A stretch of DNA of 49,429 nt from CAYWFF01 sp964458085 (GTDB lineage: Bacteria; Patescibacteriota; Microgenomatia; UBA8517): positions 1 to 49,429 of the forward strand of contig CAYWFF010000004.1 of NCBI GenBank assembly GCA_964458085.1, read 5' to 3'. Under the pieces are notes generated by a model. It did not search any database and had not been told where the DNA came from. It saw only the letters and a program-made list of their open reading frames with translations. Position 1 is the first letter of the stretch; each line of letters opens with the position of its first letter. Shown here piece after piece: positions 23,956 to 33,370 of the stretch. The translations under genes and the position numbers were made by a program.

Positions 23956-24510
23956 ATGAAAACAGCAAGAAAAGAGTCAGAAAACAGCAATAGTAAAAGT
24001 AGTTATCAATTTATGGCAACGAATGGTCATTTTATAAGTCCCAACGGTACTATAAAAACTACAAGCACTATGTTAAAAGAAATTACGGATTTTATAAATG
24101 CAGATCCGACTAGTTTTTACAGTTTGATTATTGGATCTGATTCCCAGACACGGAAAACAAACGGCAGAAGTGAAATTGACTTTGTAACAGCTGTGATTAT
24201 TTATAGAAAAGGTCGGGGGGCGAAATATTATTGGCATAAAGTTAAAAAACACCAGAAACCGATACTGCGGGATAAAATTTATACGGAAACACTTATGAGT
24301 TTAGATGTGGCAGAACACATAGTTCCTGAAGTTGGGAAACGCATTTCACCTGAAAATTACGACTTAGAAATTCATATCGATGTCGGTCCTTTGGGCAAAA
24401 CCCGGGAAATGATTAAAGATGTTGTTGGTATGGTAAACGGAAACGGCTATATTGCCCAAACCAAACCAAATTCGTGGGGCGCTTCAAGTGTGGCAGATAA
24501 ACATACTTAG
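23956..24510 (+). CDS. YkuK/DUF458 family RNase H-like protein
   Basis: 184 residues. After a polar N-terminus, residues 25-184 follow the DUF458/YkuK pattern: FISPNGTIKTTSTML, the acidic LIIGSDSQT site, VTAVIIYRKGRGAKYYWHK, TETLMSLDVAEHI, IHIDVGPLGKT and the terminal KPNSWGASSVADKHT. The Asp residues of GSDSQ, HIDVG and SVADK are placed like the metal-binding acids of RNase H-like folds, so nucleic-acid cleavage is possible, but no activity is established. Its stop overlaps the stop of the convergent small gene by two bases. Confidence 0.88.
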   Translation: MKTARKESENSNSKSSYQFMATNGHFISPNGTIKTTSTMLKEITDFINADPTSFYSLIIGSDSQTRKTNGRSEIDFVTAVIIYRKGRGAKYYWHKVKKHQKPILRDKIYTETLMSLDVAEHIVPEVGKRISPENYDLEIHIDVGPLGKTREMIKDVVGMVNGNGYIAQTKPNSWGASSVADKHT

Positions 24511-24701
24511 ACTTTTACCATGTAATTTTTTGTGACTACAACCACTGATTTAGAAGTTTTGTCTATTTCTAGTTCGTCTGGTAAGTTTAAATCTTCTAAC
24601 ATTTTTTCACGTAAAGTTTGTCTAGATGCTTTTAAGTCAAATATCACAGGTCCACGATTAGGTCTTTGCATTTCTGTTTTTTCTTCCCGCTCTTTTAACA
24701 T
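24507..24701 (-). CDS. Small conserved-looking protein, unknown
   Basis: 64 residues, rich in charged residues (KEREEKTEMQRPNRGP, then RQTLREKMLEDLNLPDELEID), ending in a hydrophobic strand SVVVVTKNYMVKV. A helix-then-strand profile suggests a compact soluble protein or subunit. TAGATT 7 bases before the ATG resembles the leaderless -10 pattern of other genes here. It is convergent with the YkuK-like gene and shares two stop-codon bases with it. Not recognised as a family; kept because of the promoter spacing and coding-like composition. Confidence 0.55.
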   Translation of the reverse strand: MLKEREEKTEMQRPNRGPVIFDLKASRQTLREKMLEDLNLPDELEIDKTSKSVVVVTKNYMVKV

Positions 24702-24781
24702 AGAATATAATCTAATATGGCATTTTCCATGTTAAGAAGATGTATTAGTATGGTAAGCAAAGAGTAAGGTTAAAAATATAG

Positions 24782-24810
24782 TTGTATTAAATATACACTA
24801 TAGTTATAAT
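24782..24810 (+). promoter_or_regulatory. Promoter of the rml-like operon
   Basis: TTGTAT (24782-24787), 17 bases, TATAAT (24805-24810). ATG 24820 follows after 9 bases; no Shine-Dalgarno sequence is present. Confidence 0.75.
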
Positions 24811-24819
24811 CATTAGTGC

Positions 24820-25554
24820 ATGAAAGGTGTCATTTTAGCAGGAGGATTAGGAACCAGATTATATCCTTTGACGCATGCAACAAATAAACATTTGCTTCCG
24901 GTTTATGATCGCCCCATGGTTTTTTACCCCATACAAACTTTAGTAAGCGCCGGTGTTACTGAAATACTCATAGTTGTCGGCGGACCGCATGCGGGACACT
25001 TTTTACGGGTTTTGGGTAATGGCAAACAGCTGGGCGCAAAACATATCGAATTTGCTTATCAGGAACATGAAGGCGGAATTTCAGATGCTTTAAGTTTGGC
25101 TGAGGATTTTACGGATAAAGCACCTATCGCTGTAATTTTGGGTGATAACTGTACTGATGCTGATATTTCAACCGATGTGGCTGAGTTTTCAGGTGGAGCT
25201 AAAATATTCCTGAAAAAAGTACCCGATCCTCAGCGTTTTGGGGTACCTGTGTTTAATTCGAAAGGAGAGATAAATGATATAGTAGAGAAGCCTAAAAAAC
25301 CGGCTTCAAACTATGCAGTTACAGGGTTATATATTTACGATGAGACAGTGTTTGACAAGATTAGAGCACTAAAGCCTTCGAACCGCGGAGAGCTGGAAGT
25401 AACTGATTTAAATAATTTGTATTTGGAAGAACGCACACTAGTTTGGAGCGAACTTGAAGGGTTTTGGAGTGATGCGGGAACTTTTGACACATTATACGAA
25501 GTAAATAAATATTGGGCGATAAAACCGAAAAAGCAAACAAGTGCTGACATATAG
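24820..25554 (+). CDS. RmlA-like glucose-1-phosphate nucleotidylyltransferase
   Basis: Predicted dTTP (or related)-glucose-1-phosphate nucleotidylyltransferase, first step to dTDP-sugars. The N-terminal motif GVILAGGLGTRLYPLTHATNKHLLPV and DRPMVFYPIQTL are diagnostic, with VILGDNCTDADI and EKPKKPASNYAVTGLYIYD farther on. At 244 residues it is the short form (classical RmlA is about 290), lacking the C-terminal allosteric/dimer region, as in several archaeal and CPR proteins. It begins a four-gene run with RmlB, RmlC and RmlD homologues, which fixes the pathway more firmly than the sequence alone. Confidence 0.9.
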   Translation: MKGVILAGGLGTRLYPLTHATNKHLLPVYDRPMVFYPIQTLVSAGVTEILIVVGGPHAGHFLRVLGNGKQLGAKHIEFAYQEHEGGISDALSLAEDFTDKAPIAVILGDNCTDADISTDVAEFSGGAKIFLKKVPDPQRFGVPVFNSKGEINDIVEKPKKPASNYAVTGLYIYDETVFDKIRALKPSNRGELEVTDLNNLYLEERTLVWSELEGFWSDAGTFDTLYEVNKYWAIKPKKQTSADI

Positions 25555-25603
25555 CACAGTTTTGTACGTATGTCGCACAATTCAAACATAAAACAATAAA
25601 AAT

Positions 25604-26611
25604 ATGAAGCTATTAGTAACCGGAGGAGCGGGTTTTATTGGTTCCAACTTCATCCGTTATTGGCTTAAAAATCACCTACAGGATGAAATTGTAAATTACG
25701 ACAAACTGACTTATGCCGGGCACTTATCTTCCACTAAAGATTTCAAAGATATTGACCGATATAGGTTGGTGAAAGGCGATGTTTTAGATACCAAAAAAGT
25801 AGCTAAAGCAATTAAAGGTGCGGACTATGTTGTGCATTTCGCGGCAGAAAGCCACGTAGACCGTTCAATATCCGGTCCAAAAGTATTTTTAGAAACAAAT
25901 GTGTTGGGAACTCAGGTGTTATTGGATGCAGCGCTAAAAGAAGAAGTGAAACGGTTTCATCATATTTCTACGGATGAAGTATTCGGATCATTGTCGCTAA
26001 AATCAAAAGAAAAATTCAGTGAGAAAACGGCCTACGCCCCTCATAGTCCCTATGCTGCCTCAAAAGCCTCATCCGATCATTTAGTTCGGTCTTATCACAC
26101 AACTTACGGTCTTGATACTACAATTACAAATTGTTCCAATAACTTCGGTCCCTTTCAGGATCCTGAAAAATTTCTTCCCCGGATGATTACTAATTTAATT
26201 GATGATCAACAACTGCCGATTTATGGAGACGGTAAAAACGTACGTAATTGGTTGTATGTAGAAGATCACTGTAAAGCAATAGATCTTGTATTGACAAAAG
26301 GGAAAAGCGGAGATACCTACTGTGTAGGTGGAGGAAAAAAAGACATCAATAATTTGGAAATTGCAAAAGAGCTAATAAAGATTTTCCAAAAAGATGATTC
26401 ATACCTTAAATTTGTAACTGACCGGAAAGGGCACGATAGGAAATATGCTGTAAATTGGGGAAAGATAAAGCGACAGTTAGGTTGGAAGCCAAGATATGAT
26501 TTTTCCAAAGGAATTGAAAAAACTATAGAATGGTATAAAGATAATGAATGGTGGTGGCGACCACTAAAAAAGGAGGCAGAAAAGTTATATCAAAAGACAG
26601 GACAAAACTAA
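25604..26611 (+). CDS. rmlB: dTDP-glucose 4,6-dehydratase
   Basis: Extended SDR enzyme converting dTDP-glucose to the 4-keto-6-deoxy sugar using bound NAD. TGGAGFIGSNFIRYWL is the Rossmann motif; HFAAESHVDRSI, HISTDEVFGSL (with the Thr-Asp-Glu catalytic triad typical of RmlB) and YAASKASSDHLVRSY (Tyr-x3-Lys) are all visible, followed by NCSNNFGPFQ and RNWLYVEDHC. The length of 335 is normal. The stop overlaps the following ATG as TAATG. Confidence 0.94.
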   Translation: MKLLVTGGAGFIGSNFIRYWLKNHLQDEIVNYDKLTYAGHLSSTKDFKDIDRYRLVKGDVLDTKKVAKAIKGADYVVHFAAESHVDRSISGPKVFLETNVLGTQVLLDAALKEEVKRFHHISTDEVFGSLSLKSKEKFSEKTAYAPHSPYAASKASSDHLVRSYHTTYGLDTTITNCSNNFGPFQDPEKFLPRMITNLIDDQQLPIYGDGKNVRNWLYVEDHCKAIDLVLTKGKSGDTYCVGGGKKDINNLEIAKELIKIFQKDDSYLKFVTDRKGHDRKYAVNWGKIKRQLGWKPRYDFSKGIEKTIEWYKDNEWWWRPLKKEAEKLYQKTGQN

Positions 26612-27183
26612 TGGAAGGCGAAACACACAAAACAATAATTGAAACTTCAATCCCCCAACTTCTTATAATCAAACGTCCGATTTTTCCCGACGATAGAGGT
26701 TTTTTTCATGAAGTTATGAGAGTAAGTGATCTTGAAGATTATGGTATAAATTTTAAACCAGTTCAGTGGTCTCATTCCTACAATTTACCAAACGTAATTA
26801 GAGCGATCCATACTGAAGCTTGGCAAAAAATAATATACCCGATTTCCGGAAAATTGTTTACTGCATTTGTAGATATCCGGCCAGACTCTCAGAGTTTTGG
26901 TAAAGTTGAAACAATGATTTTTGATAATACCTTAAATAATGGTAGATATAATGCAGTCTACATTCCGCCGGGCGTTGGAAATTCTATTTGTGTTTTGGGA
27001 AGCTCCCCTGTCCACTATATGTATCTTGTTGATGAATATTGGGATAATTCAAAAGCCAGAGGAATTGCATGGGATGATAAAGATCTGGCAATTAAATGGC
27101 CGATTGAAAATCCGATTATTTCTGATCGCGATAAACAAAATCCTTCGCTTCGTGAATTGTTTCCTGATAAATTTTCAAAATGA
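26611..27183 (+). CDS. RmlC-like dTDP-4-dehydrorhamnose 3,5-epimerase
   Basis: Cupin-fold epimerase of 190 residues. IIKRPIFPDDRGFFHEVMR, a RAIHTEAWQKIIYPISGKL segment (RGLHYQ.....KLV.V..G in classical RmlC, with the catalytic His retained), DIRPDSQSFGK and the IPPGVGNSICVLG strand are present. Divergence in the active-site loop (AIHTEAWQK) means it may act on a related 4-keto sugar. ATG 26611, overlapping the rmlB stop, is chosen; an upstream in-frame ATG at 26548 would lie wholly within rmlB. It overlaps the next gene by ATGA. Confidence 0.85.
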   Translation: MEGETHKTIIETSIPQLLIIKRPIFPDDRGFFHEVMRVSDLEDYGINFKPVQWSHSYNLPNVIRAIHTEAWQKIIYPISGKLFTAFVDIRPDSQSFGKVETMIFDNTLNNGRYNAVYIPPGVGNSICVLGSSPVHYMYLVDEYWDNSKARGIAWDDKDLAIKWPIENPIISDRDKQNPSLRELFPDKFSK

Positions 27184-28079
27184 ATAAAATTCTAGTAACC
27201 GGAGCTGATGGTTTAGTGGGATCGCGATTTATTGAATTATTCCCTGAAAAAGAAAAATTGTTAACGCCATCGCTTACGGAATTTGATCTTTTGCGACCTG
27301 AATCAATTATAAAATATATTAGAGAAAATGTGCCCAGTGCTGTGGTTCATTTCGCAGCATTTACAGATGTGGGAGCAGCTGAAAAAGAAAGAAATGATAC
27401 CAAAGGACTTTGTTGGCAGATTAACGTTGATGGACTTCAAACGCTTCTTTCTGCGCTTCCTGAAAAAACATATTTTATCCATATTTCTACAGATTATGTT
27501 TTTCCCGGAAACAAAGAATTCCCGGGACCTTATTCAGAAGATCAATCAGCAATTGATGACGCTGAAAAGTTAACTTGGTACGGTTATACCAAAGCTGAAG
27601 GTGAAAGACTTGTAAAAGCATCAAAAGTATCTTCCTCTATTGTACGAATCAATAATCCCGTGAGAAGCTCAGGCGGTCCTAAACTTGATTTCCTTCGAAA
27701 ACCGCTTGCATTATTTGATGAAGGTAAGCTCTATCCTTTATTTTACGATCAAAATATTACTATTACCTATATCGATGAAGCAAGTCAGCTTATCAATACT
27801 TTAATTTCTAAGAAATTAGAAGGGACTTTTCATGCATCTTCAGTTGACTCCACAACTCCTTACGAAGTTATATCTTATATGCTCAAAAAAACCCTTGGGA
27901 AAATTGATATAAAAAAGATGAGTTTAAAATCATTTGTAAAAAAGGGCAATGATAAAAGACGTTACCCTCAGTACTCCGGTTTACATGTAAAATTAACACA
28001 AAACAAAACAGGAATATATTTTTCATCCACCCTGGAAATTGTAGATAAATTAATAATGCAAGGTTTAAGTACACCTTAA
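27180..28079 (+). CDS. RmlD-like dTDP-4-dehydrorhamnose reductase
   Basis: Extended SDR, 299 residues, predicted to reduce the 4-keto sugar with NAD(P)H. VTGADGLVGSRF is the dinucleotide motif; VVHFAAFTDVGAAE, HISTDYVFPG and YGYTKAEGERLV (Tyr-x3-Lys) follow RmlD order, then INNPVRSSGG in place of the usual R.SW.YG. The final sugar could be L-rhamnose or another 6-deoxyhexose. It is the last gene of the four-gene run, with a 318-base non-coding region after it. Confidence 0.85.
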   Translation: MNKILVTGADGLVGSRFIELFPEKEKLLTPSLTEFDLLRPESIIKYIRENVPSAVVHFAAFTDVGAAEKERNDTKGLCWQINVDGLQTLLSALPEKTYFIHISTDYVFPGNKEFPGPYSEDQSAIDDAEKLTWYGYTKAEGERLVKASKVSSSIVRINNPVRSSGGPKLDFLRKPLALFDEGKLYPLFYDQNITITYIDEASQLINTLISKKLEGTFHASSVDSTTPYEVISYMLKKTLGKIDIKKMSLKSFVKKGNDKRRYPQYSGLHVKLTQNKTGIYFSSTLEIVDKLIMQGLSTP

Positions 28080-28397
28080 CTGTTTTCTTACACTTCTCTT
28101 AGTCTTTCGTAACAATACAATTCTACGCTGGTGTACAGATTGTTATGGGGTGTAAAGCGTATTTGACATAAAGGTTATTCTATATGACTGAATGAACGCA
28201 ATGTTACCTGATGCTTGCATATGCAATAGACCCCTAGTACAATACTATGTCGTGGTTAAGTTGGTTATACAATTTGTTTCCATAACTTCGTTTACGAGTA
28301 AATAGTCAGCAAACTGACTCCACGTCACATCGCACTGTTTTGTATTAAATAGTTTGATTTATACCTTTTCGAGGAAGGGGTATTTGTATGTAAAAAA
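28080..28397 (+). other. 318-base non-coding region before the glycan operon
   Basis: No gene. It contains one promoter (28215-28243), a 12-base palindrome TTGCATATGCAA (28215-28226) that includes the -35 hexamer, and a ribosome site GAGGAAGGGG (about 28371-28380) before ATG 28398. A lone TTGACA near 28168 lacks a -10 at the right distance. The rest shows nothing I can interpret. No terminator for the rml run is visible. Confidence 0.6.
28215..28243 (+). promoter_or_regulatory. Promoter of the surface-glycan operon with palindromic -35
   Basis: TTGCAT (28215-28220), 17 bases, TACAAT (28238-28243), giving a leader of about 147 bases. The -35 lies in the palindrome TTGCATATGCAA, a plausible operator. 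Confidence 0.6.
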
Positions 28398-31300
28398 ATG
28401 AATAAAAGACTTGAAGTGCTGATACCAGTTAAAAACGAAGCAGAAAATGTGAATGAACTATTACAACGTCTCCATGTTGCCCTTACTAAAAATAGAATAA
28501 GTTATACGGCGACATTTATAGATGATAGGTCGGACGATAAAACAGTGACTATCTTACGAAGACTTCAAAAAAAGTATCCAATAAAAATATTAAGGAAAAA
28601 AGGTAAGCCTGGAAAAGCTTACTGCATATTGGAAGGCGCGAAAGCTGCGAAGTCAAACCTTTTGGCTATGATTGACGGGGATTTGCAATATCCACCGGAA
28701 GCGCTTCCCGAAATGGTTAAGTTATCGGGCGACTATGGAGTAGTGGTCGCAAACCGGGTTAAACACAATACTTCATTGGTTAGAAAAATAGGCAGCATTC
28801 TAAATATGTATATTTTTGAAAAATTTCTGAACGGATTTAACTGTGATACCCAATCAGGTTTAAAAGTGTTCAGAAAAGATATTATAGAACGTATTAGTGA
28901 AGACGAAGTAGCCGGCTGGGCAGTTGACATGCCGCTCTTGGCTACAGCCACCGATTTGGGACATCAAATTGGTACTGTTGAAATCGAATTTGCAAAACGT
29001 TCGGGTGGGAAATCAAAAATAAACTTTTTTAATGCTTCATTCGAAATTGCCTGGAATGCTATCAAGCTTCGTTTTAGGCGGCATAAGCCGTTGAATGTTT
29101 TAGGTAAAAACAAGAAAAATGCAATAGGTTCGGGCGTTATATATAAGGGTAAGAGTTACATTACGCACACCCATTTAGACCATGAACTTTCAGCCCTTGA
29201 AACAGTTACCGTTTCACAAAAATTAGTAATAGGAGTGATGACCTTATTAATACTGACCGGATTATTTTTCCAACTCCATTTGACCGCGATTATTGTAATA
29301 GCTATTTTGAGCGCAATTTATTTTTCTGATCTCATATTTAGCACCATTGTATTATTAAAAAGCCTCCATGTTCCTCCTGAAATAAAGGTTTCCGAAGAAG
29401 AATTGGGAAATCTGTCAAATCGAAATTTGCCAATTTATTCAATTCTTTGTCCGATGTATAAAGAAGCACAAATTCTTCCAGAGTTTCTGGAATCTATAAA
29501 TAAAATTAATTGGCCGAAAAACAAGCTCGATGTTTTGTTGCTTTTGGAAGAGGATGATAAAGAAACTATTTCGGCTGCCAAGAAGACTAAGCTTCCGCCT
29601 CATGTGAAGACCATAATTGTTCCTCATTCTTTTCCAAAAACTAAACCCAAAGCATGTAACTATGGCCTCCATCATGCTAAAGGTGAGTATGTAGTAATTT
29701 ACGATGCAGAAGATCATCCGGATCCTCTGCAGCTTAAAAAATCCTTTTTAGCTTTTCAGAAGGTGCCTTCAGATGTTTTTTGCTTGCAGTCAAAACTAAA
29801 TTATCACAATAGTGATCAGAACCTATTAACTAGATTATTTACAACAGAATATACTTTATGGTTTGAGCTTATTCTTCCCGGATTGCAATCGATTGAAACC
29901 GCCATACCTCTGGGTGGAACAAGTAATCACTTCAGGACCAAAGACTTAATAAAGCTACACGCTTGGGACCCTTTTAATGTAACCGAAGATGCAGACCTTG
30001 GGGTCAGGCTTTTTAAAGAAGGTTATAGAACTGCAATTATTGATTCTACAACTCTTGAAGAAGCAAATAGTAACTTTAAAAACTGGCTAAGGCAACGTTC
30101 CCGATGGATTAAAGGTTATTTGCAAACATATTTTATACACATGCGATCCCCGCGAAAGTTTTTCAAAACGCAGGGGATTCATGCATTGCTTTTTCAACTG
30201 ATAATCGGTATGAGGATGGTGTTTATACTGGTTAATCCAATATTGTGGGTTACTACTATTTCCTATTTTACGATGTACGCATTAGTCGGGCCTGCAATTG
30301 AGTCATTGTTCCCAGCTCCGGTTTTTTATATGGCGGCCATATCACTTATCTTTGGTAATTTCATTCATCTTTATAATTACATGATTGCTCTCGGTAAACG
30401 AGAGAATTGGTCCTTGGTCAAATATACGTATCTTGCACCGTTTTACTGGTTAATGATGAGTTGGGCAGCAATAATTGCGATATATCAATTGGTAGTTAAA
30501 CCACACTATTGGGAAAAAACCAACCATGGACTTCATTTGGGTAAAAAGCAAACAAAGGGTATAGAATTACCAGAGTTTCGTTTGCCTACATTCAAAATTC
30601 CCGCTCTGCCTGTGCCTTCGCTCTCGTTTGGTGCAATTAACTTTGATTCTGCTTTAGTCGGGGCATTCGGATTTGTCAGTGCATCAACCTTTATGCGTAT
30701 CAGAGATTTCCAGGAAGGTAGGTTCGATACTTCCGCGATGGGTCTTGTAGTGGTTTTTACCAGTTTTTATTATGCAGCAAAACTTTTAGCGGAATTATTG
30801 GTTGAGATGCAATCTCCGAAAAATGTTGATCTGAAAGATGTAGATATTTTTCATAAAGCGTTGAAGAAAAAAGTACGGCCAGTTTATCTTTTCGCTATGC
30901 TGATATGGCTTTTGGTATCTCCTCAGATTGCAACTTTGTTCCAAATGAGCTATCTACCTCTGCTTATATTTTCAACTATTTTTATATTTGTATTTATGGA
31001 TGCAATCAATAAAGAGCTATTATCCGTTTACGGCAAAACAAAAGCTAATTCGATATTGTCAGTATTTGAGCTTGCACTTTTGACCTTTTTGACAATAGTG
31101 CTTTCAGCAATGCACTTGGGAACCCTGGTTTTTATAGTTGTCCCGGCCTCTTCACTATTTGTATTAACCATTCGTTCAAGATTAACAAAAGAAAATACAC
31201 AAAACGGAGATGGCGGCGGTAAAGAAGATCTGTTTATGTCATCCGTCAGTTCTCTAAAGGCAGCAACCCGTAATTTATCAGATTTTACCTCTCTTTTTAC

Positions 31301-32486
31301 GGGACTGAGAAAAGGAAAAACAAAAAACGAAGGTTTAAAGATATTAGTATTTAATTGGCGGGACACTAAACATGTATGGGCAGGAGGAGCAGAAATCTAC
31401 GTACACGAAATTGCAAAACGTTGGGTTGCTGAAGGGCATTCGGTGACTCTGTTTTGCGGACATGACGGAAACAGCAAACTCAACGAAACCGTAGAAGGGG
31501 TTAACATAATTAGACGCGGAGGCTTTTATACTGTCTACATTTGGGCATTTGTTTACTACATTTTAAAACTTCGCGGAAAGTATGATGTAATTGTTGAAAG
31601 CGAAAACGGAGTTCCCTTTTTTACTCCTTTGTATTCGCGACTGCCTGTTATTTTAGTCGCTCACCATGTGAACCAAAATGTATTCAGAGAGAATCTGCCG
31701 CGGATACTGTCTTCATTTGCTCAATTTATTGAAAAGTATCTTATGCCTCTACTTTACAGAGAAAAAGTTATTGTTACGGTCTCTGAGTCTTCCAAAAAAG
31801 ATTTTATTAAACTTGGATTCACAACCGGACAAAACATTTACATAGTACCGCCTTGTGTGAATTCAAACGCATTTTCGAAAACTAAAAAAACAGCTCATCC
31901 AAGCTTTATTTACATGGGTAGACTAAAACCTTATAAAAACATTGATATAGCTATAAAAGCTTTTGCTCAAGTTCATTCACAATTTCCTAAATCCAAGCTT
32001 ACAATTGCTGGTGACGGAGAAAGTAGGGGAAGCTTAAGCAAACTTGTCAAAAGTTTAAGGCTAAAAAGATCGGTTACATTTACAGGTAGAATATCTGAAC
32101 AAAAAAAGGCACAGCTTTTAGCTAAAAGCTGGATAGCACTTCAACCATCTTCTTTTGAAGGATGGGGCATTACGGTAATAGAAGCAAATGCATCAGGTAC
32201 TCCCGTTATTGCATCGAAAGTCAACGGATTGCGTGACTCAGTGATTGACGGAAAAACCGGCATACTTGTTCCGGTCAAAGATCCCGGTGAAATGGCAAAG
32301 GCAATGCAAATGCTTATTTCAAAACCGAAAAAACTAATGCAATTATCCCGCAATGCATCTGAGTGGGCTAAAAGTTTTGATTGGGATAACTCTGCAAACA
32401 CTTTTCTATCCATAGTTTATAAAACTCTAGAAATACAAGCTGAAGAAATGTCGGGCTCAATTGCCTTAGTTAAAACTGAAGTATGA
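28398..32486 (+). CDS. Trimodular glycosyltransferase (GT2 - membrane GT2 - GT4)
   Basis: 1362 residues with three predicted catalytic modules. Residues 1-235: GT2 of the dolichol-phosphate-mannose-synthase type (VLIPVKNEAENV, AMIDGDLQYPPE). Two helices follow (about 275-330). Residues 343-600: a processive-type GT2 with PMYKEAQILPEF, DAEDHPD (from Asp436), TEDADLG (from Thr529) and QRSRWIKGYLQT (from Gln566), then several membrane helices to about 960. Residues 979-1345: GT4 with WAGGAEIYVHEIAKR, MGRLKPYKN and the E-x7-E region near 1255. It probably builds and extends a surface polysaccharide at the inner face of the membrane. It overlaps the next gene by ATGA. Confidence 0.9.
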   Translation: MNKRLEVLIPVKNEAENVNELLQRLHVALTKNRISYTATFIDDRSDDKTVTILRRLQKKYPIKILRKKGKPGKAYCILEGAKAAKSNLLAMIDGDLQYPPEALPEMVKLSGDYGVVVANRVKHNTSLVRKIGSILNMYIFEKFLNGFNCDTQSGLKVFRKDIIERISEDEVAGWAVDMPLLATATDLGHQIGTVEIEFAKRSGGKSKINFFNASFEIAWNAIKLRFRRHKPLNVLGKNKKNAIGSGVIYKGKSYITHTHLDHELSALETVTVSQKLVIGVMTLLILTGLFFQLHLTAIIVIAILSAIYFSDLIFSTIVLLKSLHVPPEIKVSEEELGNLSNRNLPIYSILCPMYKEAQILPEFLESINKINWPKNKLDVLLLLEEDDKETISAAKKTKLPPHVKTIIVPHSFPKTKPKACNYGLHHAKGEYVVIYDAEDHPDPLQLKKSFLAFQKVPSDVFCLQSKLNYHNSDQNLLTRLFTTEYTLWFELILPGLQSIETAIPLGGTSNHFRTKDLIKLHAWDPFNVTEDADLGVRLFKEGYRTAIIDSTTLEEANSNFKNWLRQRSRWIKGYLQTYFIHMRSPRKFFKTQGIHALLFQLIIGMRMVFILVNPILWVTTISYFTMYALVGPAIESLFPAPVFYMAAISLIFGNFIHLYNYMIALGKRENWSLVKYTYLAPFYWLMMSWAAIIAIYQLVVKPHYWEKTNHGLHLGKKQTKGIELPEFRLPTFKIPALPVPSLSFGAINFDSALVGAFGFVSASTFMRIRDFQEGRFDTSAMGLVVVFTSFYYAAKLLAELLVEMQSPKNVDLKDVDIFHKALKKKVRPVYLFAMLIWLLVSPQIATLFQMSYLPLLIFSTIFIFVFMDAINKELLSVYGKTKANSILSVFELALLTFLTIVLSAMHLGTLVFIVVPASSLFVLTIRSRLTKENTQNGDGGGKEDLFMSSVSSLKAATRNLSDFTSLFTGLRKGKTKNEGLKILVFNWRDTKHVWAGGAEIYVHEIAKRWVAEGHSVTLFCGHDGNSKLNETVEGVNIIRRGGFYTVYIWAFVYYILKLRGKYDVIVESENGVPFFTPLYSRLPVILVAHHVNQNVFRENLPRILSSFAQFIEKYLMPLLYREKVIVTVSESSKKDFIKLGFTTGQNIYIVPPCVNSNAFSKTKKTAHPSFIYMGRLKPYKNIDIAIKAFAQVHSQFPKSKLTIAGDGESRGSLSKLVKSLRLKRSVTFTGRISEQKKAQLLAKSWIALQPSSFEGWGITVIEANASGTPVIASKVNGLRDSVIDGKTGILVPVKDPGEMAKAMQMLISKPKKLMQLSRNASEWAKSFDWDNSANTFLSIVYKTLEIQAEEMSGSIALVKTEV

Positions 32487-33370
32487 AAAAACCATCAGTA
32501 ACGATTGTTATCCCGGCATACAACGAAGAGAAAAGTATATATAAAGTACTAAAATCTCTCACGTCTCAAAAAGATTCAAATTATTATCTTAGTGACATTA
32601 TTGTTTATTCTGATGGTAGTACTGATGAAACAGTTTCGATAATTAAAAGAAACTTTCCTAGAGTAATTGTATATGACTATAAAAATAATTTAGGGAAAAA
32701 TAAGCGAATTAATCAGATTATGAAAAGGAATAAAAGTGATATTGTAGTTCAGGTAGATGACGATATTATAGTTAAAAGTAATCAGGTTGTGACTTCACTA
32801 ATTAACCCTATTATTAAAAATGACAAAGTTGGAATTTCCTGTGCTTATCATGTTGCATTACCTCAAACAACGTTAGCAGGTAAGGTTGCTTATTTTGGTT
32901 TTCGTTTTTGGGATAAGGCTAGAATGATGATAGGCAGACAAGCAATTAGGTATTATTGCGAAGGTGGGATGCGTGCCTTTTCAAAGAGTTTTTGTCAGGT
33001 ATTTAGATTACCTGAAGATAGGGCAGTCAGCGAAGATACTTATAGCTTTTACTTTGCAGTTCAAAATGGGTACAGAGTAGAGGTTGCAAAAAAAGCAAAA
33101 GTATATATGGATATTCCGCATTCGTTTTTTGATTATATAAGACAAATGAAACGCTTTTTTACTGCTACTGACAATTTAGAAAATAAATTTGATACTGACC
33201 TTATCAATAAATATGAAGTAATTAAAGGAACTTTAAAAATAAAAGCATTTTTGTATGAATTTGCGAAAACACCTATATTGGGTGCCATGTATGCTTTGTT
33301 ACAAGTTACCATAAAGCTGCAAATGCCTTTTTATAAATCAGAAGTTAAGTGGACGCCGATTGCACGATGA
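32483..33370 (+). CDS. Glycosyltransferase family 2
   Basis: 295 residues, GT-A fold. VTIVIPAYNEEKSIYKVL is the nucleotide-sugar site, IIVYSDGSTDETV and VQVDDDIIV give the metal-binding DxD-like motif, and SEDTYSFYFAVQNGY contains the likely catalytic ED. A hydrophobic stretch near the C-terminus (PILGAMYALLQVTIKLQ) probably holds it at the membrane. The sugar is unknown. Codon use is more AT-rich than the preceding genes, as in the next four genes, which may mark a separately acquired glycan block. Overlaps both neighbours. Confidence 0.87.
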   Translation: MKKPSVTIVIPAYNEEKSIYKVLKSLTSQKDSNYYLSDIIVYSDGSTDETVSIIKRNFPRVIVYDYKNNLGKNKRINQIMKRNKSDIVVQVDDDIIVKSNQVVTSLINPIIKNDKVGISCAYHVALPQTTLAGKVAYFGFRFWDKARMMIGRQAIRYYCEGGMRAFSKSFCQVFRLPEDRAVSEDTYSFYFAVQNGYRVEVAKKAKVYMDIPHSFFDYIRQMKRFFTATDNLENKFDTDLINKYEVIKGTLKIKAFLYEFAKTPILGAMYALLQVTIKLQMPFYKSEVKWTPIAR

